Positions 6,695-13,515 of a DNA stretch of 15,549 bases are shown piece by piece (within the stretch, counting starts at the first letter, position 1; every line of letters starts with the position of its first letter). The stretch is from assembly GCA_013822915.1 (NCBI GenBank), contig PNLG01000005.1:1-15549 (forward strand), read 5' to 3'. Below the pieces are notes generated by a model, which did not search any database, had not been told where the DNA came from, and was given only the letters and a program-made list of their open reading frames with translations. A program made the translations under genes and the position numbers. Source of the DNA: Sphingomonas sp. GTDB lineage: Bacteria; Pseudomonadota; Alphaproteobacteria; Sphingomonadales; Sphingomonadaceae.

Positions 6695-8068
6695 CTAGCC
6701 ACGCCCCAACATATGGTCAACGAAGCCGTTCAGCGATTTGAACCCGGCAAGGGTCAGCGGGGACTTCTCCCCCGCCGCGCCTGCTGGCACCAATGCCGCC
6801 TCAAACCCCAGTTTCACTGCTTCTTTCAACCGCAGCCCGGCATGCGCGACCGGTCGGACTTCACCCGACAACGCGATTTCGCCAAACGCGACCGCACCGA
6901 CCGGCACTGGCCGTTCGCTGAGCGCCGAAATCAGTGCGGCCGCGACCGCCAGATCAGCGGCCGGATCCTGCACGCGATACCCCCCCGCGATATTCAGATA
7001 GACTTCGCTCGTTGAAAAGCTGAGCCCGCACCGCGCCTCCAGCACCGCCAATATCATCGCGAGCCGCCCCGAATCCCAGCCCACCACTGCGCGGCGCGGC
7101 GTCGCCCCGCTCGCCAGCCGCACGACCAGCGCCTGAATCTCGACCAGCACCGGCCGTGTCCCCTCAAGCGCTGGAAATACCGTGGTGCCGCTCACGCTTT
7201 CGTCGCGCTGGGTCAGGAACAGCGCCGACGGATTGACGACTTCGGCCAGCCCACCCTCGGCCATGGCGAAAACGCCGATCTCCTCGGTGCCGCCGAACCG
7301 GTTCTTGATCGCGCGCAGGATGCGATATTGGTGGCTGCGCTCGCCTTCGAAGCTGAGCACGGTATCGACCATATGTTCGAGCACGCGCGGACCCGCAATG
7401 CTGCCATCCTTGGTCACATGACCCACCAGGACGACGGCGGTGCCGCGTTCCTTGGCAAAGCGAATCAGTTCCTGGGCACAGGCGCGCACCTGACTGACGG
7501 TGCCGGGCGCCCCCTCAATCAGGTCAGAATGCATCGTCTGGATCGAATCGATCACCAACAGGCGTGGCGGCGCGCCCATGCCCAGCGTCGTCAGGATGTC
7601 GCGGGTGGACGTCGCCGCCGCCAGCATCACCGGCGCGGTCCCAAGCCCCAGCCGCCGCGCGCGCAACCGCACCTGATCCGCCGCTTCTTCGCCCGAGACA
7701 TAGGCGACGCTGTGCCCGCTGAGCGCGAGCCGCGCCGCCGCCTGAAGCAACAGCGTCGACTTGCCGATCCCCGGATCGCCACCGATCAGCGTCGCCGACC
7801 CCTCGACAAACCCGCCCCCCAGCGCGCGGTCAAGCTCGGCCAGCCCGGTCGGCAATCGCGGCGGCAGCGCGATATCGCTATCCAGCCCGACGAGCTGCAG
7901 CGCGCGCCCCCCGGCCTGCAGGCTGTGCTTGGCCTGAAACGGGGTGGGCTTGGCAACGCTGTCCTCGACCAGGCTGTTCCAAGCACCGCAATCGGCGCAC
8001 TGCCCCGCCCAGCGGGGTGACACCGCGCCGCATGCCTGACATGCATATTGCTTTTGGATTTTTGCCAC
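6695..8068 (-). CDS. radA: DNA repair protein RadA (Sms)
   Basis: RadA is a RecA-like, DnaB-type ATPase that drives branch migration and processing of recombination intermediates in the cytoplasm. The 457-residue product has the expected length and layout. The N-terminal C4 zinc finger is formed by Cys10, Cys13, Cys24 and Cys27. Walker A is GGDPGIGKST (96-105), Walker B is LLVIDS (about 170-175), and the RadA-specific KNRFG motif is at 255-259. The C-terminal Lon-protease-like domain includes LNIAGGYRVQDPAADLAVA. The start is GTG 8068, giving MAKIQKQYACQ, which matches the family N-terminus. An AGG (8079-8077) lies 8 bases upstream. Longer in-frame extensions add sequence unlike RadA. It is the first gene of the minus-strand cluster. 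Confidence 0.96.
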   Translation of the reverse strand: MAKIQKQYACQACGAVSPRWAGQCADCGAWNSLVEDSVAKPTPFQAKHSLQAGGRALQLVGLDSDIALPPRLPTGLAELDRALGGGFVEGSATLIGGDPGIGKSTLLLQAAARLALSGHSVAYVSGEEAADQVRLRARRLGLGTAPVMLAAATSTRDILTTLGMGAPPRLLVIDSIQTMHSDLIEGAPGTVSQVRACAQELIRFAKERGTAVVLVGHVTKDGSIAGPRVLEHMVDTVLSFEGERSHQYRILRAIKNRFGGTEEIGVFAMAEGGLAEVVNPSALFLTQRDESVSGTTVFPALEGTRPVLVEIQALVVRLASGATPRRAVVGWDSGRLAMILAVLEARCGLSFSTSEVYLNIAGGYRVQDPAADLAVAAALISALSERPVPVGAVAFGEIALSGEVRPVAHAGLRLKEAVKLGFEAALVPAGAAGEKSPLTLAGFKSLNGFVDHMLGRG

Positions 8069-8231
8069 AATCGTTGCCTGATCCCATTGGCCTAGCAGAC
8101 TTGGAACGATAAGGGAACAGCGATAACCGCACCAGCCATCCCGATTCCGGCGATGCAGATTGGCATGGGGTGACGATTGTCCGGCTTGACGCAATTTCCT
8201 TTTGCACTGCACCCAGCTATGGGCCGGTGAG
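8069..8231. promoter_or_regulatory. Divergent intergenic region between radA and the glycosyltransferase
   Basis: These 163 bases must hold the promoters of both the minus-strand radA cluster and the plus-strand glycosyltransferase. On the plus strand, TTGACG (8186-8191) is a good -35-like hexamer, but no convincing -10 lies at the right distance. On the minus strand an AGG precedes the radA GTG by 8 bases. I see no SOS-box-like palindrome and no strong inverted repeat. Confidence 0.35.
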
Positions 8232-9380
8232 ATGATGACTTCCGAACTTCGCGTTGCGCTGTTCAGCGGCAATTATAACTACGTCCGTGACGGACCGACT
8301 CAGGCGCTCAACCGGTTGGTCGGCTATCTGCTCGCTCAGGGGGCAGCGGTGCGCGTTTACGCGCCCACCATTGCGAAACCGGCCTTTGCGCCAACGGGCG
8401 ATCTGATCAGCGTGCCGTCCTTTGCCGTGCCGGGACGCAGCGAATATCGGGTGGCGATGGGCCTGCCAGCCAAATTGCGCCGCGATCTGGAGGCTTTTGC
8501 TCCCAATCTGGTGCATGTGTCCGCGCCCGACATCCTTGGTCACCGCGCGGTGAGCTGGGCGCGGGGACACGACATTCCGGTGATCGCATCGGTGCACACG
8601 CGCTTTGAAACCTATTTGCGCTATTATGGTGTCGGCTTTCTCGAACCGGCCGCAGTTGCGCTGCTGCGTCGCTTTTACCGGCGGTGTGACGCGATTTTGC
8701 CACCGTCACAGTCGATGGTCGATCTGTTGCGCGAGCAGCGTATGAACACCGATATCGACATTTGGTCGCGCGGGGTGGACCGCACGATCTTCACCCCGTC
8801 GGCGCGCAGCCTGAGCTGGCGGCGCGACATGGGCATTGGCGATGATGAATTTGTCATCGGCTTTCTGGGCCGCCTGGTGCTGGAGAAGGGGCTGGATGTC
8901 TTTGCCGCCGTCATCACCGAATTGATGCGGCGCGGCGTCCCGCACCGGGTGATGGTCGTGGGTGAAGGCCCGGCGCGCGATGGCTTTGCCCATCAAGTGC
9001 CAACGGCGGTGTTCGCAGGGTTTCAGGAGGGCGCGAGCCTTGGCCGCGCGGTGGCGTCGATGGACGTGCTGTTCAACCCCAGCGTCACCGAAACCTTTGG
9101 CAATGTGACGCTGGAGGCAATGGCCTGCGCAGTCCCCGTGGTTGCAGCCATTGCCACGGGCGCGTCGAGCCTGGTCGAGGATCATGTGACGGGCCGCCTG
9201 GTAGATCCCAGCGACATCGGCGGCTATGCCGACGCGTTGGCCGCTTATGCACAGGATCGCGACCTTGCCGACACCGATGGCCTGGCGGGCGAGGCAAAGG
9301 CGGGCGCTTACGGCTGGGATGCAATCAATCAAAAGGTGATCGACAAATATCTCGGCGTGCTCGCGCGGCGGGGGCGTTGA
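8232..9380 (+). CDS. Glycosyltransferase family 4 protein (GT-B fold)
   Basis: The 382-residue product has two Rossmann-like halves typical of GT-B retaining enzymes. The N-terminal half contains the acceptor-side glycine/aspartate loop RDGPTQALNRL (about 19-29). The C-terminal half shows FLGRLVLEKGLDVF (about 211-224), VVGEGP (242-247) and the EX7E donor-site signature ETFGNVTLE (Glu287 and Glu295). This is the layout of PimB/MgtA-type mannosyl- or glycolipid glycosyltransferases acting at the cytoplasmic face of the membrane on lipid acceptors. The sugar and acceptor cannot be determined. The start is ATG 8232 or the adjacent ATG 8235. GGTGAG sits immediately upstream, so the spacing favours the second. 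A TTG at 8202 lacks a ribosome binding site. It is divergent from radA and stops 63 bases before rarA. Confidence 0.9.
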   Translation: MMTSELRVALFSGNYNYVRDGPTQALNRLVGYLLAQGAAVRVYAPTIAKPAFAPTGDLISVPSFAVPGRSEYRVAMGLPAKLRRDLEAFAPNLVHVSAPDILGHRAVSWARGHDIPVIASVHTRFETYLRYYGVGFLEPAAVALLRRFYRRCDAILPPSQSMVDLLREQRMNTDIDIWSRGVDRTIFTPSARSLSWRRDMGIGDDEFVIGFLGRLVLEKGLDVFAAVITELMRRGVPHRVMVVGEGPARDGFAHQVPTAVFAGFQEGASLGRAVASMDVLFNPSVTETFGNVTLEAMACAVPVVAAIATGASSLVEDHVTGRLVDPSDIGGYADALAAYAQDRDLADTDGLAGEAKAGAYGWDAINQKVIDKYLGVLARRGR

Positions 9381-9443
9381 CACCTCAACCGGCATGATGA
9401 AGCCAATCGCCAAGGCGCGCGCCACGCGATAAGCTTTACGCCC

Positions 9444-10754
9444 ATGGCCGACCTGTTTTCCCCCGACCCGCCCGAGCGCCACCCGCTGACGACTGACGCA
9501 CCACTTGCCGAGCGACTTCGTCCGCAAACGCTTGCCGATATTGTCGGGCAGGACCATATTACCGGGCCAGAAGGCGCAATTGGCCGGATGGTGGCGGCGG
9601 GTCGGCTGTCGTCGATCATCCTGTGGGGACCGCCCGGCACCGGCAAAACGACGATTGCGCGCCTGCTCGCCGATGCGGTCAAACTGCGCTTTGTCGCCAT
9701 TTCGGCAGTGTTTTCAGGCGTCGCCGATCTAAAGCGTGCCTTTGCCGAGGCGCGTGACCATGCCCGCACCGGCACCCGCACCTTGCTGTTCGTCGATGAA
9801 ATCCACCGCTTTAATCGCGCGCAGCAGGATGGGTTTTTGCCGTTTGTTGAGGATGGCACCGTCATTTTGGTGGGCGCGACCACCGAAAACCCCTCGTTCG
9901 AGTTGAACGCCGCCTTGCTCAGCCGCGCGCAGGTGCTGATCCTCAACCGGCTTGACGCAGAGGCGCTGGCCGCGCTGCTGACGCGGGCAGAGGCAGTCGA
10001 AGCGCGCGCCCTCCCCCTCACCGCAGAGGCACGGGCGGCGCTGATCGCGACGGCGGATGGCGACGGCCGGTTCCTGCTCAATCAGGCGGAGACCTTGTGG
10101 TCAGTTGACTTGCCCGAACCGCTCGATCCGGCGGCACTGGGCGCGTTTCTGCAGCGGCGCGTCGCGGTGTATGACAAGGACAGGGAAGGACATTACAACC
10201 TCATCTCCGCACTCCACAAATCGCTGCGGGGAAGCGATCCGCAGGCGGCGCTCTATTATCTCGCGCGAATGCTGACCGCGGGCGAGGAACCGCTTTATGT
10301 TCTGCGGCGGCTGGTCCGGTTTGCAAGCGAGGATGTCGGCCTTGCCGATCCGCATGCGCTTGTCCAATGCCTTGCCGCCAAGGACGCCTATGACTTTCTG
10401 GGCCATCCCGAGGGCGAGCTCGCGATTGTGCAGGCGTGCCTGTATCTGGCGACCGCGCCCAAATCGAACGCGGCCTATAAGGCGCAGAAGGCCGCGTGGA
10501 AATCGGCACGCGACACTGGGTCGCTAATGCCGCCTGCCCATATCCTGAACGCGCCGACCAAGCTGATGAAGGACATCGGCTATGGCAAGGGCTATGCCTA
10601 TGACCATGACCGCGCGGCGGGCTTTTCGGGCGCGGATTACTGGCCCGACAGCATGACGCCGCAACTTTATTATCAACCAACCGACCGCGGCTTTGAAAAG
10701 CGCATTGCCGAGCGGTTGGCTTATTGGGAGGATTTGCGCCGTGCTGAAACCTAG
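9444..10754 (+). CDS. rarA: Replication-associated recombination protein A (RarA/MgsA), AAA+ ATPase
   Basis: RarA is a clamp-loader-like AAA+ ATPase (Mgs1/WRNIP1 family) that acts at stalled replication forks. The 436-residue product has the family length. Its RPQTLADIVGQDHI segment (about 26-39) is typical of the family, and Walker A is WGPPGTGKTT (61-70). Walker B is LLFVDEIHRFN (about 114-124) and sensor 1 is GATTENPSFELN. The C-terminal tetramerisation part contains HYNLISALHKSLRGSDPQAALYYL split across about residues 253-275, and the C-terminus holds GYAYDHD with the downstream PQLYYQP. The ATG at 9444 has no obvious Shine-Dalgarno sequence. The 3' end overlaps the next gene's start by 14 bases. 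Confidence 0.96.
   Translation: MADLFSPDPPERHPLTTDAPLAERLRPQTLADIVGQDHITGPEGAIGRMVAAGRLSSIILWGPPGTGKTTIARLLADAVKLRFVAISAVFSGVADLKRAFAEARDHARTGTRTLLFVDEIHRFNRAQQDGFLPFVEDGTVILVGATTENPSFELNAALLSRAQVLILNRLDAEALAALLTRAEAVEARALPLTAEARAALIATADGDGRFLLNQAETLWSVDLPEPLDPAALGAFLQRRVAVYDKDREGHYNLISALHKSLRGSDPQAALYYLARMLTAGEEPLYVLRRLVRFASEDVGLADPHALVQCLAAKDAYDFLGHPEGELAIVQACLYLATAPKSNAAYKAQKAAWKSARDTGSLMPPAHILNAPTKLMKDIGYGKGYAYDHDRAAGFSGADYWPDSMTPQLYYQPTDRGFEKRIAERLAYWEDLRRAET
10726..10731 (+). promoter_or_regulatory. Ribosome binding site fixing the GTG start of the serine hydrolase
   Basis: GGGAGG at 10726-10731 lies inside the 3' end of rarA and 9 bases before GTG 10741. It supports this GTG over the ATG at 10762 and implies translation coupled to rarA. 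Confidence 0.6.
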
Positions 10755-12102
10755 GAACCTCATGCTCGCGGGCGCGCTGGTCGCCGCGCCTATCGCTGCC
10801 CAACAGGCAAAGGCGCCTGCGCCCTATACGCTGGCGATTGCGGCGGGATACAAGGCGTTGATGACGTGCAGCGCGATGTTCATCGGCGGGCGGACCGAGA
10901 CCCAAATCGCCAAGGACGAGCTGAGCGGCATCTACGCCGACTATGACGCGATCGTCCCCACGCTGACAGCGGCGGTGGATGCGCGGGCCGGGCTGGTTTC
11001 GGTGGCGTTTGACTCATCACTGCCGCCGCGCCGGGCGGTTTACCGAAACGGCCGCGGCTGCACGATCGAACCGATCGGAGCGGCGCGCCCGGTTGCCGCC
11101 AACACCCCGGGTCGCATCGGCCCCGCGCCCGCCAATCCTGCGCCGTGGCCGCTGGGCGACTCGCTCCCGCGCATGGCATTCGCGCCCATCCCCGCCGTCG
11201 GCCGAGCGATGACGGGCGGCTATGGCGGCAAGACCACCGGCGTCGTCGTGTTGCGCGGTAAGAGCTTGATTGTAGAGGCTTATGCCGATGGCTTTGGCCC
11301 CTATACCGCGCAGCGCACCTGGTCGGTTGCCAAGAGCATTACCGGCACACTGGTCGGCATTGCGGTGAAGGAGCGGATTGTGGACGTCAACGCCCCGCCC
11401 CGCATCCCCGAATGGGCCGATGAGCCCCCGACCAATTCGCGGCGTCAGATCACGCTCGACAATCTGCTGCGGATGGCATCGGGTCTGCACAGCGCGACGG
11501 CGGGCAATCGCACCGATGCCGTCTATTTCGGCGGCACGGCGGTGACCGAGGAGGCGGTGCACTGGCCCATTGAAGTCAAGCCCGGCACCCGCTTTCGTTA
11601 TGCCAATAACGATATCCTGCTGGCGATGCGCGCGCTGCGTGCAGCCCTTGGGGAGGTGCGCCACAGGGATTTTCCCGCCCGCGCGCTATTTGACCGGATC
11701 GGCATGAAGCACACCATTGCCGAGACCGATTGGCGCGGCAATTATGTGTCGTCGAGCCAGATTTGGACGACCGCGCGTGACCTGGCGCGATTCGGGCTGC
11801 TCTATCTCGACGATGGCGTCTGGAATGGCGCGCGCATCCTGCCGGTCGGATGGCGCAGCTATGTCACCACGCCCAGCGGCCCGCAGCCGGCGAGCGGCTT
11901 TGGCTATGGCGCGACCTTCTGGCTGATGAACAAAGTGCCCGGCGTCCCCGCCGACGCTTTTTCCGCCAATGGCAATCGCGGGCAATATGTCGTGATCGTG
12001 CCCAGCCGCGGCATCGTGCTCGTCCGGCGCGGCGAAGATCCGGCGAGCAATGGCTTCGACATCGCCAAATTCACCGCCGACGTGCTCACCGAGGTAAAAT
12101 GA
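10741..12102 (+). CDS. Exported serine hydrolase, class C beta-lactamase / NylB-like fold
   Basis: The 453-residue product starts VLKPRNLMLAGALVAAPIAA, a probable signal peptide, so it likely acts in the periplasm. A region of about 130-150 residues with no recognised motif precedes the hydrolase domain. The catalytic Ser-X-X-Lys is SVAK at 195-198 (in TWSVAKSITGTL) and the Tyr-X-Asn is YAN at 287-289. The third motif, KTG in true beta-lactamases, is replaced by SANGNRGQYV near the C-terminus. This resembles CubicO and 6-aminohexanoate-dimer hydrolase relatives. It probably hydrolyses an amide or ester; the substrate is unknown and I would not call it a beta-lactamase. It overlaps rarA by 14 bases and the YjbR-like gene by ATGA. 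Confidence 0.88.
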   Translation: MLKPRNLMLAGALVAAPIAAQQAKAPAPYTLAIAAGYKALMTCSAMFIGGRTETQIAKDELSGIYADYDAIVPTLTAAVDARAGLVSVAFDSSLPPRRAVYRNGRGCTIEPIGAARPVAANTPGRIGPAPANPAPWPLGDSLPRMAFAPIPAVGRAMTGGYGGKTTGVVVLRGKSLIVEAYADGFGPYTAQRTWSVAKSITGTLVGIAVKERIVDVNAPPRIPEWADEPPTNSRRQITLDNLLRMASGLHSATAGNRTDAVYFGGTAVTEEAVHWPIEVKPGTRFRYANNDILLAMRALRAALGEVRHRDFPARALFDRIGMKHTIAETDWRGNYVSSSQIWTTARDLARFGLLYLDDGVWNGARILPVGWRSYVTTPSGPQPASGFGYGATFWLMNKVPGVPADAFSANGNRGQYVVIVPSRGIVLVRRGEDPASNGFDIAKFTADVLTEVK

Positions 12103-12443
12103 GGGACTGGGACGAGGCGCTGGCCCATGCCGCATCGCTGCCCGGCGTCGTCATCGCGCCATTCTATGGGCGGCCCGCCGCGAAAGTGGCGGCAACTGGC
12201 CGTGCCTTCCTTTCGCAGGGGCGCGAAGCCGATTCCTTCTGCATCCATATCGACCGCGACATGATCGACATGCTGAAAGCAACTGATGCGGCAACCTATC
12301 ACCAGACCCCGCATTATGAAGGGTGGGACACGGTCCTCGTCCGTTATGGCAGCGCCGATCCAGCGCGGGTGATCGCCATGATCGAGCGCGCTTATGCCTA
12401 TGCAGCGGCCCGGCCAAAGGTGCGGGCCCGATCCCCCCGGTGA
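12099..12443 (+). CDS. MmcQ/YjbR family protein
   Basis: The 114-residue product has the CyaY-like YjbR/MmcQ pattern. There is an N-terminal helix (DWDEALAHAASLPG), then strands through FYGRPAAKVAATGRAFLSQG. CIHIDRDMIDMLKATD follows, then YHQTPHYEGWDTVLVRYG and a final helix ending in ERAYAYAAAR. Some relatives are annotated as DNA-binding from structural work, but the biochemical role is not established. The ATG at 12099 lies in ATGA, overlapping the hydrolase stop, with GAGG (12091-12094) 4 bases upstream. Its own stop overlaps the GTG of the next gene. The setting after rarA and before a predicted nuclease fits, but does not prove, a nucleic-acid role. Confidence 0.82.
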   Translation: MRDWDEALAHAASLPGVVIAPFYGRPAAKVAATGRAFLSQGREADSFCIHIDRDMIDMLKATDAATYHQTPHYEGWDTVLVRYGSADPARVIAMIERAYAYAAARPKVRARSPR

Positions 12444-13315
12444 GCCGCTTTGCCCATTTCGTAGCGATTGACTGGTCGGGGGCGGTTGGGTCGTTTCAGC
12501 GCGGTATCGCGGTGGCGATATGCCATGCGGGGCGCACCGCCCCATGGCTCATCGCGCCGCCGGGGCGATACTGGTCGCGGATCAATGTGCTGACATGGCT
12601 CACCTCGGCGCTTCCCGCCGACACGCTGATCGGGTTTGACCTTGGCCCCGCCCTGCCCTTTACCGACCAGGACGCCTATTTTCCCGGTTGGAACAAAAGC
12701 CCCGCCAACGCCCGCGCGCTTTGGGCACTGGTGGAGAACATCTGCGCCGACGAACCCCATTTGGGCGCGACCCGCTTTGTCGATCATCCAACGGCAAGCG
12801 CGCATTTCCGACGCCATGGTGGCCGCACTGGTGCCGCGTTCGGCACCGGGCGGGGGCGGCTCCGCGTGACCGAACTCGCGCAACAGGTGCAGGGGCTTAG
12901 ACCCTATTCAAACTTCAACCTTGTCGGCGCCGCGCAAGTCGGCAAATCGAGCCTGACGGGCATGCGATTGTTGCACCAGCTGGGGGAGCGCCTGCCAGTA
13001 TGGCCCTTTGACCCGGTTGGTGCGAGCGGATCGGCGATCGTCGAAATATATACCAGCCTGGCCGCGATGGCGGCGGGGCGACCGCGCGGGCGCACCAAAA
13101 TGCGCGACCGGGCTGCCCTTAACGCAGCGCTGGCCGCACCAGCCATCGACAGCGCAGGCGTGGGCGGTGACGGGCTGATTGATGACCATATGAGCGACGC
13201 GCTGCTGACTGCCGCCTGGCTGCGTCGCCATGCCGATTGCGCACCTTTGTGGCAGCCGACAAGCCTTTCTTCGACAATTGCCGATACAGAGGGCTGGACG
13301 TTCGGCGTAAGCTGA
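12440..13315 (+). CDS. DUF429-like predicted RNase H-fold protein
   Basis: The 291-residue product begins with a strand ending in AIDWSG (Asp11), the typical first strand and catalytic aspartate position of RNase H-like folds. A second acidic residue, Glu202, lies in AIVEIYTSLAAM, resembling the DUF429 'E-x-Y-P' strand. A C-terminal acidic helix GLIDDHMSDALLTAA (Asp248, Asp249, Asp253) matches the last catalytic position. Together these suggest a nuclease-like metal site. The DUF429 assignment comes from pattern recognition and is uncertain, and activity is unproven. It starts at GTG 12440 in GTGA, coupled to the YjbR-like gene. No separate ribosome binding site is visible. It ends 36 bases before the tRNA gene. 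Confidence 0.72.
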   Translation: MSRFAHFVAIDWSGAVGSFQRGIAVAICHAGRTAPWLIAPPGRYWSRINVLTWLTSALPADTLIGFDLGPALPFTDQDAYFPGWNKSPANARALWALVENICADEPHLGATRFVDHPTASAHFRRHGGRTGAAFGTGRGRLRVTELAQQVQGLRPYSNFNLVGAAQVGKSSLTGMRLLHQLGERLPVWPFDPVGASGSAIVEIYTSLAAMAAGRPRGRTKMRDRAALNAALAAPAIDSAGVGGDGLIDDHMSDALLTAAWLRRHADCAPLWQPTSLSSTIADTEGWTFGVS

Positions 13316-13334
13316 CGCATTTGGGGGAACACCA

Positions 13335-13348
13335 GCCCGTTTGCGGGC
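13335..13348 (+). other. Small GC-rich hairpin upstream of tRNA-Thr
   Basis: GCCCG (13335-13339), loop TTTG, CGGGC (13344-13348) is a perfect 5-base-pair stem. It sits between the DUF429-like stop and the tRNA. It lacks a following T-run, so it is not a standard intrinsic terminator. It could help separate or process the tRNA from an upstream transcript. Confidence 0.3.
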
Positions 13349-13351
13349 CAT

Positions 13352-13427
13352 GCCGGTTTAGCTCAGCTGGTAGAGCAGCGGTTTTGTAAACCGAAGGTCG
13401 CGGGTTCGATTCCTGCAACCGGCACCA
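13352..13427 (+). tRNA. tRNA-Thr (anticodon TGT)
   Basis: A complete cloverleaf can be folded by hand. The acceptor stem is GCCGGTT (13352-13358) with AACCGGC (13417-13423). The D arm is GCTC/GAGC, and the anticodon stem is GCGGT/ACCGA with loop TTTGTAA, placing the anticodon TGT at 13385-13387. The variable loop is 5 bases. The T arm is GCGGG-TTCGATT-CCTGC, the discriminator is A13424, and CCA is encoded at 13425-13427. It reads ACA (and other ACN) threonine codons. The outermost anticodon-stem pair (G13378 opposite A13394) is a mismatch. Confidence 0.95.
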
Positions 13428-13515
13428 CCCCACACGCACCCACCCTTTCCCCCGGCGCCCCAACGCGCTAGCATCCCCGCCAAAGGGTGGAGAGGCCCGG
13501 CACAAAAGGAGCGGC

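Noticed and set aside
6005..7015. A 336-codon plus-strand frame across cvpA and the 3' end of radA
   Set aside because: It is antisense to two well-identified genes. Its product is His/Gln/Arg-rich with no recognisable fold.
8069..8272. N-terminal extension of radA to an upstream start at 8272
   Set aside because: The extra 68 residues are unlike RadA and overlap the divergent glycosyltransferase start. GTG 8068 gives the family N-terminus just before the zinc finger, with an AGG at proper spacing.
9415..9424. Palindrome GGCGCGCGCC upstream of rarA
   Set aside because: Such GC palindromes are frequent at this base composition, and there is no spacing to a promoter element that would make it an operator.
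13352..13427. tRNA gene as a possible integration (att) site
   Set aside because: No integrase, no direct repeat of the tRNA 3' end and no compositional change are visible in the flanking sequence.
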